Part shown: positions 1 through 11,304 of the stretch, in pieces
Position numbering within the stretch: position 1 is the stretch's first letter
Layout of the letters: every line of letters begins with the position of its first letter
NCBI GenBank assembly: GCA_023974075.1
Contig: CM043789.1
Location: 38,937,613 to 39,001,612, forward strand
Direction of reading: 5' to 3'
DNA length: 64,000 bases
DNA from: Chaenocephalus aceratus
Taxonomy: Eukaryota; Chordata; Actinopteri; Perciformes; Channichthyidae
The notes under the pieces: model-generated
Databases searched by the model: none
What the model saw: only the letters and a program-made list of their open reading frames with translations
What the model was told of the DNA's origin: nothing
Position numbers and translations under genes: made by a program

Positions 1-887
1 GTCACTGCTGAATCACTCACCAAGCGTTGGACTGGAGAATAATCAGGAGCTTAACGTTCAAGATAGGCACATAAATTACCGTATTTACTTATGCACTTGA
101 ATGCGGATGTTGCCATTCCTATGTTTGCTTATGGACGTCACAAAGGTCATGGTCTTTGGAGGCTCCAACCTCCACTCTCACTTTGGACAATGCACTATAA
201 AAAAGAGCTCCACATAGCCTGATGGTTAACCCTCTTTCCCACGCTGGTGAGAGCTGGGGCCCCTGGCACCGAGGGCTTATAAAACGGAGCCCAGGTTGAA
301 CCCCTCGAGCAGCGTGACAGACAGGGCACCACACTGCTCCCACACACACCCCCAGCATAAATAATGCTTGTGTAAGTGAGCTGCGTCCCCCCCACAGCTG
401 CTGTGACCGTGTTTTTTTATGAGTCGTGGCATGACACTGTGCCCCATGTGAGCCGTAATGAGCCCTCCTACCAGCGCTTGCTTACGGGATCAGGTAGGGT
501 GTTTTTATTGGGTATGCTGTTTAGTGTTAAGTTACTCCATCATTACAGTGATGGCTGCCACCATGGCCTACTGCTGACCAAAGGTACAATCAAATGAGGA
601 AATGGCAAAAACACCAATACAAAAAGGCAGGATGGTGGCCAAAGTGCAAGTGCCAGTGGTCTTTTCTCTCCACGTGTACACAGTTAGAGGTGAAGCAAAA
701 TAGAGCTAGGCAGAAGGATGAAAGACATTATGTTAGGAAATACCGTTCATACAAAGCAGACATGGCAGTATTCCTTTTATTTTCTGCTTTGTGTGAAATC
801 AGGCACCCTCATAACTTTAATATCCGTCACTTCTGGAAGGTCTTAGGACACACGCCGTAAAGGTCAGAGTTCAATTAAGTTATAATA

Positions 888-1106
888 ACCAGGTCCTTGT
901 GTGGAGCTGATACGGCTCGTGCAGCGACCCCCGGGCGAGTGCCACCGCTAAGTAACAGCATTGCTCCATGGTTGAACAAAAATAAAAGTCTTCAGCCTGG
1001 ATTTAAAAGTAGTCAGAGTTGCAGCGGACCTGCAGGTTTCTGGGAGGTTGTTCCAGATATTTGGAGCATAATAACTAAACGCTGTTTTACATTACATTGC
1101 ATTTAG
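888..1106 (+). other. Short unassigned stretch before LINE tail
   Basis: The first 1.08 kb of the window carries no recognisable gene. Short chance frames exist, including here. The far end overlaps the LINE tail. Confidence 0.3.
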
Positions 1107-1757
1107 CTGATGCTTTTATCCAAAGCGACTTACAATAAGTACATTCGACCAACAAAATACAAACGTGAAGAAAACAGAATCATATAAGTACATCAGGTTT
1201 CATAGAGCAAAAACATTTCAAGTGCTACTCAACTGGCTTTAGGTAAGCCAGTCCTTTATTAGTATATAAGTGCTTTGTTAATAGTTCTATCGCTCGAAGT
1301 GGAGTCGAAAGAGATGAGTGTTCAGTCTGCGCCGGAAGGTGTGTAAGCTTTCTGCTGTCCTGATGTCAATGGGGAGCTCATTCCACCATCTTGGAGCCAG
1401 GATAGCAAACCCACTTGTTTCTGCTGATGGGAACTTGGGGCCCCCTCGCAGCGAGGGTGCAGCGAGCCGTTTGGTTGATGCAGAGCGGAGTGCACACGCT
1501 GGGGTGTACGGTTTAACCATATCCTGGATGTAGGAAGGGCCAGATCCATTCGCAGCATGGTACGCAAGTACCATTGTCTTGAAGTGGATTCTAGCAGTTA
1601 CCGGAAGCCAGTGGAGGGAGCGGAGGAGCGGCGTGGTGTGGGAGAATTTAGGGAGGTTGAAGACCAGACGAGCCATGTTTGGTTCTGACTCTGGGGACAG
1701 AAAGCTGACCAGTCCCTGAAGACCTGAGAGATCTGGATGGTTCATTAGCATGAGTTC
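1085..1757 (-). mobile_element. L2-like LINE, 3' end (5' truncated)
   Basis: The minus-strand frame at 1,751-1,287 gives 154 uninterrupted residues typical of the C-terminus of fish L2/CR1-type ORF2: TPLLRSLHWLPVTARIHFKT, then RWWNELPIDIRTAESLHTFR. After the stop comes the tail AAGTCGCTTTGGATAAAAG plus an AATGTAATGT-type end near 1,085-1,140. This tail ends many fish L2 copies. Everything upstream of the C-terminal domain is missing, as expected from aborted reverse transcription. The 5' break lies where the Tc1-like hairpin begins (about 1,759). The same family is seen at about 42.9-43.27 kb and 61.05-61.38 kb. Confidence 0.85.
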
Positions 1758-1758
1758 A

Positions 1759-2268
1759 GATTAGACAGCATGATTATTGCACAGGTGTGCCTTAGGCTGG
1801 CCACAATAAAAGGCCACTCTGAAACGTGCATTTTTGCTTTATTGGGGGGGTCTGGGGGGGTCCGAAAACCAGGCAGTATCTGGTGTGAGGGTTAGGGTTA
1901 GGGTTAGGGTAATGTTGTGAATCGAGTGGCCCATGGTGGTGGTGGGGTTATGGTATGGGCAGGCGTATGTAATGGACAACGAACACAGGACGTTTCAGAG
2001 TGGCCTTTTATTGTGGCCAGCCTAAGGCACACCTGTGCAATAATCATGCTGTCTAATCAGCATCTTGATATGCCACACCTGTGAGGTGGGATGGATTATC
2101 TCGGCAAAGGAGAAGTGCTCACTATCACAGATTTTTTCAGATTTTTGAACAATATTTGAGAGAAATGGTTATTTTGTGTATATAGAAAATGTTTTAGATC
2201 TTTGAGTTCATCTCATGAAAAATGGGAGCAAAAACAAAAGTGTTGCGTTTATATTTTTGTTCAGTGTA
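1759..2268. mobile_element. Tc1/mariner-like element remnant with inverted arms
   Basis: The right part (about 1,990-2,268) contains a long terminal inverted repeat that I recognise from fish Tc1/mariner elements: it reads from GGCCACAATAAAAGGCCACT outward to TGTTGCGTTTATATTTTTGT and ends TTCAGTGT at a TA. The inner 65-70 bases recur inverted at 1,759-1,832, so the two arms (1,759-1,832 and about 1,990-2,057) can form a hairpin. The outer part of the left arm is missing. The loop contains no transposase, only short G-rich DNA and TTAGGG-type repeats. Non-autonomous and damaged. The superfamily is assigned from memory of the repeat sequence. Confidence 0.7.
1888..1910 (+). repeat. Interstitial (TTAGGG)n-like repeat
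   Basis: About three and a half units of the vertebrate telomere hexamer lie in the loop of the Tc1-like hairpin. The tract is too short to indicate a chromosome end. Confidence 0.8.
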
Positions 2269-2461
2269 CATAACATACAATCTGGTCACATAGTATTGCT
2301 GACCTATTCATTCATGCTTATGTGACATACATTAACCACATTCCTCTTTGCTTCATGACTTTAAAGCAAGAACACTGAGGTTACACAATATACTATAAAC
2401 CAATGAACGGCCTGACACAGTGATCTATAAAAGTCGTTGTTAACAATGTATGTCTTTTGTA

Positions 2462-2477
2462 AGGAAGGAAGGAAGGA
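2462..2477 (+). repeat. (GGAA)n microsatellite
   Basis: Four tandem aagg/ggaa units. The DNA from 2,270 to 3,260 otherwise shows no gene or repeat that I can name. Confidence 0.8.
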
Positions 2478-3269
2478 ATGAAAATGTTTGCTTGTTAGCC
2501 AACGCTCCGGAGGGCTGAAGTCTCGAAGGTGGAGGCTCCTCTCTCCCTTTAGTTCCCATTAAAGTCACACGAGCAGAGTTAATGCCCTCCAACTTGTGGT
2601 GTAGCATTACAGTGAACCCCATGAAACTATCCTGGCTGTGCATTAACCAATGTCGTATGTTTACTGAGCGATGGGCCCGAGACGTCTTAAAACCCATTCT
2701 TGAGTCTAAGACGGCAGGAGAGCTTTTTTAACAATGATTCGAGGAGGCACTGAGAGACAGGTCATGTGAGTTTGAGAAGTTATCATATGTCTTTGTCAAT
2801 CGACGGCGAGCCAACAGTAAAAGGTGCTTCATGAGGTGAAAGTCTAACCCAACGAGTGTTAACACAAGTAAGCATCTCTAGACACACTGTTCATCACTTT
2901 TATGAGGGTCAAGTGGCCATGAGGAGGCATTGAGGGAAGGAAGCTAATGACTCCATGTTTACTCAGGGGCACACACAGCAAGAGTATTGGCTCGATGCAT
3001 GCCCTCTTTCCACCAACCTCACCCTTTGCACAAGGCCGTAACCATTAACAGTATATTTACTTAACCTCACTCACTACGTTACTCATACTGAATACTTCTA
3101 GCTGCTGCTTCATCACTGCAGATGTCCAAGATACATTTTAAAGGTCGTACCCTCAGCCAGTTTTGTGTGTGAGGAACAATGGATGGATCCGTGGATGGAT
3201 TCCTGAAGGAAATGTGTAGCCCCACTTACACAATGTCACTCCAAAGGTAAACAAACCGACCGGGGAGAC

Positions 3270-3890
3270 ACTCAAAATGACTACAATGAAATATAAAATG
3301 ACTACAAGGACACACAAAACTAAAAAGGGACCAAGATAACTAGAAAGTGAGGCAAAATGGCTGCAAAGCGAACACAAACAGATCACGAAGAGACTATGAA
3401 AAGGGGCAAAATTAATACAAAGGGATGCAAAATGATCACAAAGTTCCAAGAGTACAAAGAAACACAAGATCAATACAAAGATACACAAAGGAACTACAAA
3501 GATACACAAAATGACTACAAAGATACACAAAGGAACTACAAAGATACACAAAGGAACTACAAAGATACACAAAATGACTACAAAGAGACAAAGAACGACC
3601 ACAACGAGACGCAAAGCAACTACATAGAGACTAAAAATGTCCACAAAGTTCTAAAACAAGTTCAAAGAAACACAACATCAATACAAAGGGTCAAAAAGTC
3701 ACAACAAAAATAAAAAAATGAACTACAAATAGACAAGAAATAACCATAAAGAGAGACAGATAAACTGCTGAGGGACAACAAGTCACTACAAAGATAAAGA
3801 AAAGAGACACACAATTACCACTAAAAGACCAAAAATGTCAACAAAAAGACATCAAAGAAACGGAACATTTTAACAAAGAGACGTTTAAGA
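3270..3890 (+). repeat. Degenerate 21-bp minisatellite
   Basis: The block is A-rich and built on a 21-base unit (ACTACAAAGATACACAAAGGA and variants). It is clearest at 3,465-3,590, where five to six units are nearly identical, and it decays to both sides. Because 21 is a multiple of 3, one plus-strand frame stays open from 3,357 to 3,713 and would read YKDTQRN/YKDTQND heptads. There is no start context, splice signal or homology to suggest a protein, so the open frame is taken as a by-product of the repeat. Confidence 0.85.
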
Positions 3891-3899
3891 ACAAAATAT

Positions 3900-5850
3900 G
3901 CTATACTCTGTAGATTAGATAGCCTTTGTTTGGCATGTCCCCAGGGGTCCATTGTCTCATAAACATGTCCACATCTCCTCACAGCTGAGCTTCATTCCTG
4001 GCTGCTTATTGCGCCAGTGAGGGTGTGTTTGTATTCGACTGTTACATCTAAACACCTTCAATAGTTGCTGGTTGGAAAAGGCTGCAGGGTCTGTCTTATG
4101 TCCCACAGGTGTTACTTTGTCATGTGTCAAACCGACAGAGGAAATGCTCATTTTGATAGACGGCAGACTCTTTCCTCCTCTCCAGTTCTTCTGAAAGCAC
4201 CACAGTGTGCTGTATGTCTCTGTGAATGAGCGACTGTTAAGTATTCAAAACATGCTGAGGGGGGGCCCCTTTGACAGACATACAAGTTGTAGGCAGGTTC
4301 TCTGAGGTCATTCTGAGTGACAATGTAAAGGGAGAGAGGTCAGCGGGGAATTGGAACCTTCGTCTCTTTCATTTCCTCCAGGGTGAAGCGCCAGTCACCT
4401 CCTGCCTCCTCGTCTGAGGCCGAGGCGCCTGATGGGACCCAGAGAGAGGTCAAGCCACAGCTCAGACATTCAAACCTCTGGACAAATTCTGCACATACCA
4501 AGAGCTGGTCGTGCTGATCGTAGAGGAAGCAAAAGAGTGGCGACGTATCTTTGCAGGTCGACCCGTAAGATAGCATGGATCCCTCGACAAAAGGCAATGG
4601 AGTATCCCAATTGGATTTGTTGTATATTGCAGACACACACTTTTGGTATTCAACATGTTTTGTTCCACAGGATAATCTCCACGTAGTTACACCACTTTGT
4701 ATTATGTTTCAAAAATGCTACGCTATAAAAAAACGACATCATGGCTTGCTTACTACAAGGTGGGGTGCAGAACTTTGCTGTGAATTTTGTGAGTTACGTT
4801 TTATTCATATAGTTACCTCCCTTGCTAGCTTGCGCCTGATCATTTTGCTGTCATCTGATTGGTTGCACGTCAAAAAGGTTGGGCGACAGAGACAGAGCCG
4901 TTTTACCGCTTGTTATGTGAATGCAGAGTAATCTATAGGAGGTGTCGATTTGTTGTCACTATCAAAGCTTTGGACATTTAGGAGTCAGGTTATTACTGCA
5001 AGATCAACACCTCTTCAGCTTGTTTTAACCATAGACTTTATTTCAGGCATCTAACCATAAACTAGTTCCAAAAAGACTTTGAGACAATGGAACATAAAGT
5101 GGTCAATTCAAAGTACTTTTTAGTTTAGGACTCGTTACTGTGCCACTCTATAGACTGCACCGAGGAAGGGATACAGTATACCATATGTGGTCAGGTGCTG
5201 TTATTCTTTCCATGCCTAATCTGCAAGATGACAATGTGTCTGCCGGAGCATAAGGATTATGGAGGAAGTGTTCTGAAGCAGGAAGACTTAAGGAACAGAA
5301 GTGTTCACCGTCACAGCTTCACAGCAGGAGGTCTTTACGCTACTCCCCCTAACTTTGTTTCTATAAGGCTCAAAGATTTCCATCTAAACCGACTCTGAAC
5401 AGTATCAGTTCCAGGTCAAGGTGCCAGAATGTCCTTCCTGCGCGACCTGAACTTCTGCACTGTACTGTTGCTTCCCGTAATGAGGGCTTAGTTGTGATTT
5501 TCATCATTGTCAGCAATGGCTCATTTAGCACTCCACCATATGATAACGGCTTTCTTTTGGTGTCTGCCTCCTTTGAATTGGGTGCATGAGAACAAAGAAG
5601 GTGGAGAGCGATTGGAGATGAATAAAGCTGTTTGTTCGGTGGGTGCCGGGTCATACAGTGCATTTCTTTGTGTGAACCTGGGGGTCTGCAGAGAGGTCGG
5701 AGCACTGACAGACGCACAGGTGTGGCTGCAGTCTGAACAGAGAGATAACACTGACAGGTAGACGGAAGAGGGAAGAGGCAAACATGTGACATGGTCATAT
5801 AAAGGAGTGCATCAGTTAACTGTTAACTCCTTACTCTCCAAAAAGGCCTC
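3900..5850. other. Unique-looking DNA without a supported gene
   Basis: No recognised domain or repeat is seen. A 98-codon minus-strand frame at 4,636-4,340 has fairly even composition and internal splice-like signals, but it matches no family I know. All other frames here are short. Confidence 0.4.
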
Positions 5851-5854
5851 ACTG

Positions 5855-7029
5855 TAGGCGCATTCACACCGCAGTACTTTTCCCACAAAGGTTCATCAGA
5901 ACTTAACTTACAGATCGCGTTCACACCGGAATAAGTCCCTGGGGGAGGATTAGGCAAATGAAGCCGCTGACGTCACTTCTTCTTCTTCTGCTTTGGGTTT
6001 ACTGGCAGGCCGCAAACCACTTCACGGCGTATACTGCCGCCCAAAGTCCCCGGCCGGAAGTCCCCGGAGTTGGGGACTGGCTTTTCCGTCCCTGCTAGAG
6101 AGCACAACACACAGGAGCTAGAAGACCCACCTGCTTCTTTTAAATCAGCTGTGTGGGAACATTTCGGTTCCCTGTGGACTCCAACAACGATGGGGTGCGA
6201 GTTGTGGATCGGACGAGGCCGGTGTGTCGGCGTTGTTCGACAGCGGTGCGGTATGCTAGTGGTAACACGTCAAACATGCTCAATCACCTCCGAGTCAGTC
6301 TCAGTCCCCAGCGAGAGGGTTTTCTCGACGGCAGGTGACATAGTTACCGCCAACAGATCTGCCCTCACTACTGACAACGTAGACAAACTCATCTTTCTGA
6401 AGAACAACTTGAAAATAGAGTAAAGCTTGAGTACCTTTATTTAGGCATAATGGCCTCACACACTCACAAGTTAATTACACATGTTAGACATTGCTCCTAA
6501 AGGTACAGATTTTATTTTGTTTGATATTTATCATTGTATTTATTTTATATTTTGACATCAGGAGATGTTATACAGTTCTGTATTGCCTTTTATTGATTGT
6601 GATTCAAACACTTTGTTATTTATTTTAATATTTTCAAGACATTCTTTTTAGTTGTTCAGCAGCTTATTTAACCTTTTTGTTTGACATCAGCCATTATAAA
6701 TAATATGGCCATCTGAGTGTGTGTGGTACTGTTTGTGGTTTGTTTTTAACTGTGTAATACAGTTAATGATTCCAAATGTTAGAGTTCCTTATTTTCATAC
6801 CAACACTTGCACTACTGTTAAAAATAAATAACAGCAAAAAAAATGATGCATTTGGGACTTTTCTTTGCTTTTCCTTGTTGTACCGAACCCGTACCGAACC
6901 GTGACCCCCAAACCGAGGTACGAACCGAACCGTGACTTCTCTGAACCGTTACACCCCTAGTGTGAACGCAACATTTCGGAACTATATCGGAACTAAAGTG
7001 GGAAAAGTACTGCGGTGTGAACGCGCCTA
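5855..7029. mobile_element. Inverted-repeat DNA element hosting a hAT relic
   Basis: The ends form a good inverted repeat of about 31 bases: left 5,855 TAGGCGCATTCACACCGCAG and on to TTTTCCCAC, right 7,029 with the same sequence inverted and one mismatch (A/G). Secondary copies of the TTCACACCG-type motif lie just inside each end (about 5,918 and 6,960). The target duplication could not be fixed because flanking bases extend the palindrome, so the superfamily is left open. The interior from about 6,100 to 6,960 is derived from a BED-type hAT. Confidence 0.65.
6130..6960 (+). pseudogene. Internally deleted BED-zinc-finger hAT transposase
   Basis: Two ends of one transposase are joined. At 6,153-6,285 one frame gives the BED finger (VCRRCSTAVRYASGNTSNML, then NHLR). 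Directly after, in another frame up to the stop at 6,421, comes the hAT C-terminal dimerisation region (SERVFSTAGDIVTANRSAL, then the KLIFLKNN type). The RNase H-like catalytic core between them, several hundred codons in intact relatives, is gone. At the right end GAACCGTTACACCCCTAG (to 6,960) looks like a hAT terminal repeat; no matching left end was found. The protein cannot be an active transposase. Confidence 0.8.
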
Positions 7030-8170
7030 GTGAGTTAGTCCTGCTAGCTGTCCCAGAGTCTGTACTGGAACCTTGGGACTGTTTCTGAATCCAACATTAA
7101 CGCAGATTTACATAGACTCGCCTCTACGGCTTACGGCTAAATCATACATGTTGGATTATCTATTTGTACATTTGTCTATATTACTCTACCTTTGTGTTTG
7201 TATTTTGTTGTTCTTTGTGATTTTGTTGTATTATTGATCGAGGGACTGAAAACTTCGGGACTGGAAAACCAGAACAAATCCAAAGGTATTTTGAGGAAAT
7301 AATAATCACCTTTTTCCTCATTAGTTTTACTAGTTCACATTATGTCTGTAAAAAGAAATAGATGATTTCGGTCAAAAACGTTGTGCATCCTTAAGAAATA
7401 AATCAAGACAACTAAATGTTATCCTTTACTTAGCTCTGTGTATGTGTTTGTATCAGACTACTATTTGAGCTGTAGCCTTGAAGTATAAATCCTTCAAAAA
7501 CCATACGCACCAGATGTGCACCTTGCTCTGCACCAATCAGCTCACTGCGAGTTGGAGGTATTGCTCATCAAAAAAACACCGGTTTGCTTTGCTGGCTTTC
7601 GAAGCTCCCCATCAGGACAGCAGAACGTTTACACGGCCCGTTTCAACAGCCCTTTGACTCACTTCTTTACGTAGCATTACAAAGGTTTGGTTACAATGTA
7701 AGGTAATGCAATGTAATATGATTTATACAGAGGAGGAGACCATTTTTGGTCCATCCATCAATCTATACATCCATCCATCTATTATTCAGGTCACAACAGG
7801 CAGGTAAAGGTATAACCTTTGATGTTTGTCTTTGAAGGAGAAGTACGTTTTGCTGACATCCAGCTTCAGCCAATTCAAACAACTGCAACTGTGGGCAAAC
7901 CCCTACAATCCCTCCATTGTGCTGGACCTTCAACCTGCCAAGACCTGCTTTGTTTTCAGTGTCCACATTACGTCTTCTACGGCCACATTCCCAGAGCTCC
8001 GCATGAAAACCCCCGGCCTTCTGCGGTCGTAGGAAAGCAAGACCCTGTAGCCAGCTTCACATGAGAACACTGTGAGATCCTCATGTGATATTGATGAAAG
8101 GCTCCACCCAGACGCTATAGATTTTCTCAGCCTGCTTTGAAGAATATCAGAATCTCTGGTTTTTGTGCAG
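7030..8170. other. No supported gene
   Basis: Short overlapping frames on both strands at 7,763-8,064 are not recognisable. No repeat family is recognised. Confidence 0.4.
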
Positions 8171-8316
8171 AGATTTATCGGGAATGAAGATGAAAACCTG
8201 TTCTCTGGGGACTGCTGTGGAGATCAGAGGTATGTGCGCTCTGTTCTCTGGATGCAGCCACGTGGTGAGGATGTCTCTCCAGTCTTTCCAAGGTTAGCAA
8301 ACACTGCATCAAATGA

Positions 8317-8928
8317 TCAAACTGCTGCTGACTGAAGAGTCCAGTTGTCCAGACTCCAAAGTCTAAATTGGAGGAAAAAGGCTTTTGTTGTGCTTTTATC
8401 CCAGGGATGAATGACAGTGAAGTTTCCTCCACCTGCAGCACCTTTCATCCTGGCCCAAAAGGGATATAACAGTGAGGAATGTTTCAAAGGGCTTAGGAAG
8501 ACATCATACTCAAGCAGCCACTCGAAAAACTCAATTTGTATCTTCACTGCTCTTTTCCTTTCCACTTTCTCTGTATAACCAATCTGTCTGGTAAGATGTC
8601 CCCATAAGTGTACCCTGTCACCCTCAATCCACGTTCCTTGTTGCAGGCCACAGGTAAATATCCTCTGGGAAGCCCTTTCCAAATTCAGAGGTTTTGGCTC
8701 CAGGTTCATCAACTTGGCATGGACCTTTCCCATTAAAACTGTAAAGGGTTTAATGCTGACAATCCTCGATTCTACTAAACTCTTAAATAACTTAACATTG
8801 ACCACAGGATCACAGGCAATGCCAACACTTACGACCACAGGATCACAGGCAATGCCAACACATACGACCGCAGGATCACAGGCAATGCCAACACATACGA
8901 CCACAGGATGTAGGCAATGCCAACACAT
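8317..8928 (-). CDS. Unrecognised 203-codon ORF, doubtful
   Basis: This is among the longest uninterrupted frames outside the mobile elements and known genes. Its first 40 or so codons run through the 33-bp minisatellite and read as an 11-residue repeat (VVVCVGIACDP). The remaining 160 residues are non-repetitive with ordinary composition, for example LFKSLVESRIVSIKPFTVLM and EFFEWLLEYDVFLSP. I recognise no domain, and no splice or promoter context was established. It may be chance, a relic exon or part of an unknown mobile element. Confidence 0.2.
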   Translation of the reverse strand: MCWHCLHPVVVCVGIACDPAVVCVGIACDPVVVSVGIACDPVVNVKLFKSLVESRIVSIKPFTVLMGKVHAKLMNLEPKPLNLERASQRIFTCGLQQGTWIEGDRVHLWGHLTRQIGYTEKVERKRAVKIQIEFFEWLLEYDVFLSPLKHSSLLYPFWARMKGAAGGGNFTVIHPWDKSTTKAFFLQFRLWSLDNWTLQSAAV

Positions 8929-8930
8929 AC
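8800..8930 (+). repeat. 33-bp minisatellite, four units
   Basis: Four head-to-tail copies of a 33-base unit (GACCACAGGATCACAGGCAA and on to CAACACATAC). The last copy is one base short and altered (GGATGTAGGC). There are no spacers, so this is not a CRISPR array. Confidence 0.9.
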
Positions 8931-9085
8931 TGTACTAACATACACACACATTTGATGGTCTGACATCTATTTTAGTGCAGGTCTGCCTACTGAATATACA
9001 AAAGACGCAGGATTTTATTACCCTATAGAACTTACTATGACAAACGTTTGAGAATACAGTCAAAAATACAGTAGCCTATATAATG

Positions 9086-11296
9086 CAGAGTTCCCGTTAG
9101 AATATTTTTTCGCCGGTCAAAATGTCCGTTAAAGTTTAAATCTTCCGGACAACATTTGAAAAGTGCCGGTCAAAGGTCTTCTTTGTTATTTATTGAGCTT
9201 TAAAACAAATTGATATGATTCGATATTAAACAAACTAATTATAGTAGATAAACTATTCAAAAGTGAACAGTAATTTACAATTACACGGGAATAATAAACG
9301 GAGCGCTTTCTCCCTCTCCTGAAAGCCCGTCAGTATCATGCAGCTCGCGGATGGCGGATCCAGTAATGAGTGACCCGACAGTAAAACTAAACATATCTAT
9401 AACTAGTGTAGGTAGTTTGAGAGGTAATTAAAATAGCTACGTGTGATATTCTAACCTGAAGTGTGTGTTTTGTCCGCTCACCGCTGCAGGTGATCATACA
9501 GAGCTGCGTGTCGACTCGTCAGCTCAGCTGATCTCTCTCTCTCGTCAGATTAGACTTCACTCGCGTTTATCTCCATATCGATCAGATCCAGCTAGTTCTA
9601 GCTAATGATAGGACTACCTGCTTATTAAAAGACACCTAAACAATAAGCGTCGCTATATGCAACCGGGTGAGGCCGCAGTAGGCCTATAGCGCAGCATTAT
9701 GCATTTGTTTACATGCCCACCGGAACCCCGAAGCATTACCAACAGATCAACGCACAATCAACCCATACAGGCAGGGCCGCCTTAATGCACGGGCTGACCT
9801 GGGCTGAAGCCCAGGGGCCTACGGAGATCAGGGGCCTATCATGAGCCAATAAAAAAGTTTTTAAAAAAAAATGTATTACAAAAAAAAAAGTTTTTTATTT
9901 CGGATGTTTTTAAAAAACATTTAAATAAACAAAGTCTTGGCATTCAGAATATGAAACTTTTATTTCCAAAATCACACGATAAATACATTTTTGAAGCTTG
10001 TAAAGGAAGATCTCCCAGCTCTCACTCGCCACTCACTCCTCCTCCCTCCGCTGACATTATGAATGTAAGGCGTATAGTAATCATAGATAACACGGCAGGG
10101 TCCGTTACAGTTTGTTTTCATCTGGTTTCAAATAAACAAAATCTTGGCTTTCAGAATATTAAAATTGTTTTGGCAAATTCAGATGATAAATACAACTTTG
10201 AAGCTTCGGCATAATTACAAGTGGAGAACGGAGTAACTTGACGTCACAGCAGGCATAACAACAGCCGGTGTTTCTCGTGAGTGTTTTCCCCGGGAAACAA
10301 AAACAATACACACAAACGCAAAAATACACAAAACACACACACACTCGTGAGCTTCCTCCAGACCAGTAATCCAAACGAAAATATCTTCCCTCCGTAGTAT
10401 TTTGATCATTTGCTCCGCTAATCAATCAGATCGATGGATTCCAGAGATGACTCCGAAACAGTCAGTGGGCACCACTTAACAGCCAATCAGAATGAGAATA
10501 TGTTTCACATGTGACTTATTCAAATTGCGAGTGATTGAGTGACAGGTGAAGGTTGTTTAGGAGAAAAAGTTTGAGAAGAAAAAGTTTGAGAGTGGCGCTC
10601 GGGAAAGGAAATTGTTGAGGGAAAAGGAGTTTCGAGACAAGCAGATGTTACAAAAAATGCCGAAGCTTACAGGTTATTTTAAACCTGTAGGCCAGGATGA
10701 GGAGGAAGGACAGATGAGTTCTGTACCGGCCGGCCGCGGGGCCTCGGAGCCAAGTAGGCCGTCTGGTTCTGATAGCGATGGAGTAGCGGGAGAGGAAAAA
10801 CAGACAGGAGGGACATTATCTGTTGGAGGAGATTGAGAGGACGACGAGGACTTGCTACGTGGAGGGGAGCCAACGGCAACCGGACAGATACATGAGGGAG
10901 GCCCGATACGCCACTCATCTGGAGGAGAGGACCAGGCGCACGTAGAGCAGAGTGGAGAAGTGCGATCACAGAGCGTGCCGAGGCTATAAATGACTTTCAT
11001 TTGTTGTTTAAATAGGGGGCCTACACAACCTATCAGCCCCAGGGCCTGATGGCAGGTTAAGGTGGGCCTGCATACAGGACATCTCTTTCTCCATATTAAG
11101 TGACATTAGAATTGACTATTCTTGTCTGTCACATACTCTTCTTGTCTGTCACATAAGTGGCGCAAATTGCGCAACTGATGCGGTATTGCGCTAAACGGAA
11201 ATTATTTGGACCGGACACTTTGACCAGAGAGATTTAGATTTGCGGTCTTCATCATATTTTACCGGTCATAGTCCGGGTCGGCTAACGGGAACTCTG
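9086..11296. mobile_element. Outer hAT element split by a second hAT
   Basis: The ends are a perfect 15-base inverted repeat, CAGAGTTCCCGTTAG, at 9,086 and (inverted) 11,296. Flanks ATATAATG (9,078-9,085) and ATATGATG (11,297-11,304) are an 8-base target duplication with one difference, as expected for hAT. Sub-terminal GCCGGTCAAA- and CCGGACA-type motifs recur near both ends. The element's own DNA is about 0.9 kb (9,086-9,771 and 11,079-11,296) and no transposase is visible in it, so it is probably non-autonomous. Confidence 0.8.
9772..11070 (+). mobile_element. Nested hAT, deleted, with transposase N-terminus
   Basis: This 1,299-bp element has related ends (CAGGGCCGCCTTAA at left; the right end inverted reads CAGGCCCACCTTAA). 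It is flanked by a perfect 8-base duplication CATACAGG at 9,764-9,771 and 11,071-11,078. It lies wholly inside the 9,086-11,296 hAT and is therefore younger. At 10,612-10,836 the plus strand encodes a basic segment ending in KMPKLTGYFKP, followed by a Ser/Gly/Glu-rich stretch. This resembles the start of zinc-finger (MYM1/TTF-type) hAT transposases. The frame stops there, and no TTF finger or catalytic core follows. Confidence 0.8.
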
Positions 11297-11304
11297 ATAT
11301 GATG

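Noticed and set aside
1888..1910. Chromosome end or telomere
   Set aside because: Only about 3.5 hexamers, internal to a transposon remnant.
3357..3713. 118-codon repetitive ORF (YKDTQ heptads)
   Set aside because: The open frame follows from a 21-bp A-rich tandem repeat; the opposite strand is open for the same reason. No start or splice context and no homology.
8800..8930. CRISPR-like direct repeats
   Set aside because: Units are head to tail without spacers, in animal DNA; a minisatellite.
10612..10836. Host gene for a small zinc-finger-type protein
   Set aside because: It is inside a hAT with perfect target duplication and resembles only the start of a transposase.
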